A stretch of DNA of 5,629 nt, taken from positions 1-5,629 of the forward strand of contig JALOPT010000113.1 of the NCBI GenBank assembly GCA_025453715.1. Direction: 5' to 3'. The stretch is from Methanoregulaceae archaeon (GTDB lineage: Archaea > Halobacteriota > Methanomicrobia > Methanomicrobiales > Methanospirillaceae). Each line of letters begins with the position of its first letter. Positions within the stretch are counted from its first letter, which is position 1. Below, one piece after another: positions 5,437-5,629 of this stretch. The notes beneath the pieces are model-generated. The model did not search any database. It had not been told where the DNA came from and saw nothing but the letters and a program-made list of their open reading frames with translations. The position numbers and the translations under genes are program-made.

Positions 5437-5629
5437 TTATGGTTTTTTGGATCCGGGAGCCTGGGTGATGATTTTTACTGCATCCACAATCTCCGGCAGC
5501 ATTTCCGCAGGAAATCCCATCACCATCTCTTCATCGGCAATCCCTGAAAACTTTCTCGAGCCATCGCAACCGAGTGAAAAGTTCGGCTTTCCGGTAAGAT
5601 AGGTCTGTGCGACCGCGTCAGAACAGACC
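5437..5629 (-). CDS. DUF169 family protein, C-terminal 63 residues (5' end outside window)
   Basis: Open from the window edge to TAA at 5437-5439. It encodes SDAVAQTYLTGKPNFSLGC, then DGSRKFSGIADEEMVMGF and PAEMLPEIVDAVK, and ends APGSKKP. The pattern CSDAVAQxYLTGKPNFSLGCxGSR...GFPAEMLPEIVDA is typical of the DUF169 C-terminus. DUF169 proteins are common in methanogens and other anaerobes, are cytoplasmic, and carry conserved cysteines; their biochemical role is not established. The two visible cysteines (the VCSD Cys and that in SLGC) are both present; the decayed copy at 4286-4591 has lost the first (Phe instead). The reading frame is undamaged here, so this is probably the functional copy. 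Confidence 0.85.
   Translation of the reverse strand, partial: VCSDAVAQTYLTGKPNFSLGCDGSRKFSGIADEEMVMGFPAEMLPEIVDAVKIITQAPGSKKP
5437..5629. repeat. Direct repeat, right copy (DUF169 3' end)
   Basis: Partner of 4286-4481. The match runs to the last base of the window, so the repeat may continue beyond it. The left copy continues as DUF169-like sequence to about 4591. Confidence 0.8.

Noticed and set aside
4286..5629. Transposon or insertion sequence bounded by direct repeats
   Set aside because: The repeats are DUF169 gene ends at about 83% identity. There are no terminal inverted repeats, no short target duplication and no transposase in between.
1..5629. CRISPR array, tRNA or rRNA genes
   Set aside because: No regularly spaced repeats, no T-loop (GGTTCRA) with a cloverleaf context and no rRNA-like stretch were seen on either strand by eye.

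Overview
The window looks like chromosome of a methanogenic archaeon, most likely order Methanomicrobiales (a Methanoregula-like lineage). The basis is family content: an HTH-PAS-PAS regulator, a DUF169 protein, and lipobox-bearing lipoproteins of unknown function. It also has archaeal signals: TATA-like boxes, a GGTGA ribosome binding site, and short T-runs after most stop codons. The organism is inferred from style and family memory; no database was consulted.

Layout. 2-487 (+): 3' part of a potassium channel, with pore and last helix visible and a coiled-coil tail. 564-1505 (-): an HTH-PAS-PAS sensor/regulator, convergent with the channel. 1506-1628: a divergent intergenic region with one TATA-like element. 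1629-2525 (+): a cysteine-rich lipoprotein. 2665-3459 (+): a shorter paralogue with its own TATA box, ribosome binding site and terminator. 3626-4101 (+): a broken, 5'-truncated third copy with an in-frame stop and a 1-base deletion. 4286-4591 (-): a decayed DUF169 fragment. 4625-5278 (+): a six-helix membrane protein, possibly YjdF/DUF2238-like. 5437-5629 (-): the C-terminus of an apparently intact DUF169 gene that runs off the window.

How it fits together. I see no evidence of a multi-gene pathway. Each intact gene seems to be its own transcription unit. The region is better read as a site of duplication and decay. One lipoprotein family is present in three copies, one dead. The dead copy is a mosaic: its last 285 coding bases plus terminator are about 93% identical to the first lipoprotein gene, while the 171 bases before are only about 65% identical. 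The DUF169 3' end is present twice (about 83% identical by hand count), with the membrane-protein gene between the copies. The PAS regulator is divergent from the cysteine-rich lipoprotein and could control it or itself, but that is positional inference only.

I did not find a convincing new multi-gene system. The strongest observations are the sharp identity step in the lipoprotein pseudogene, the duplicated DUF169 tail around an unrelated gene, and the cysteine clusters in the first lipoprotein.
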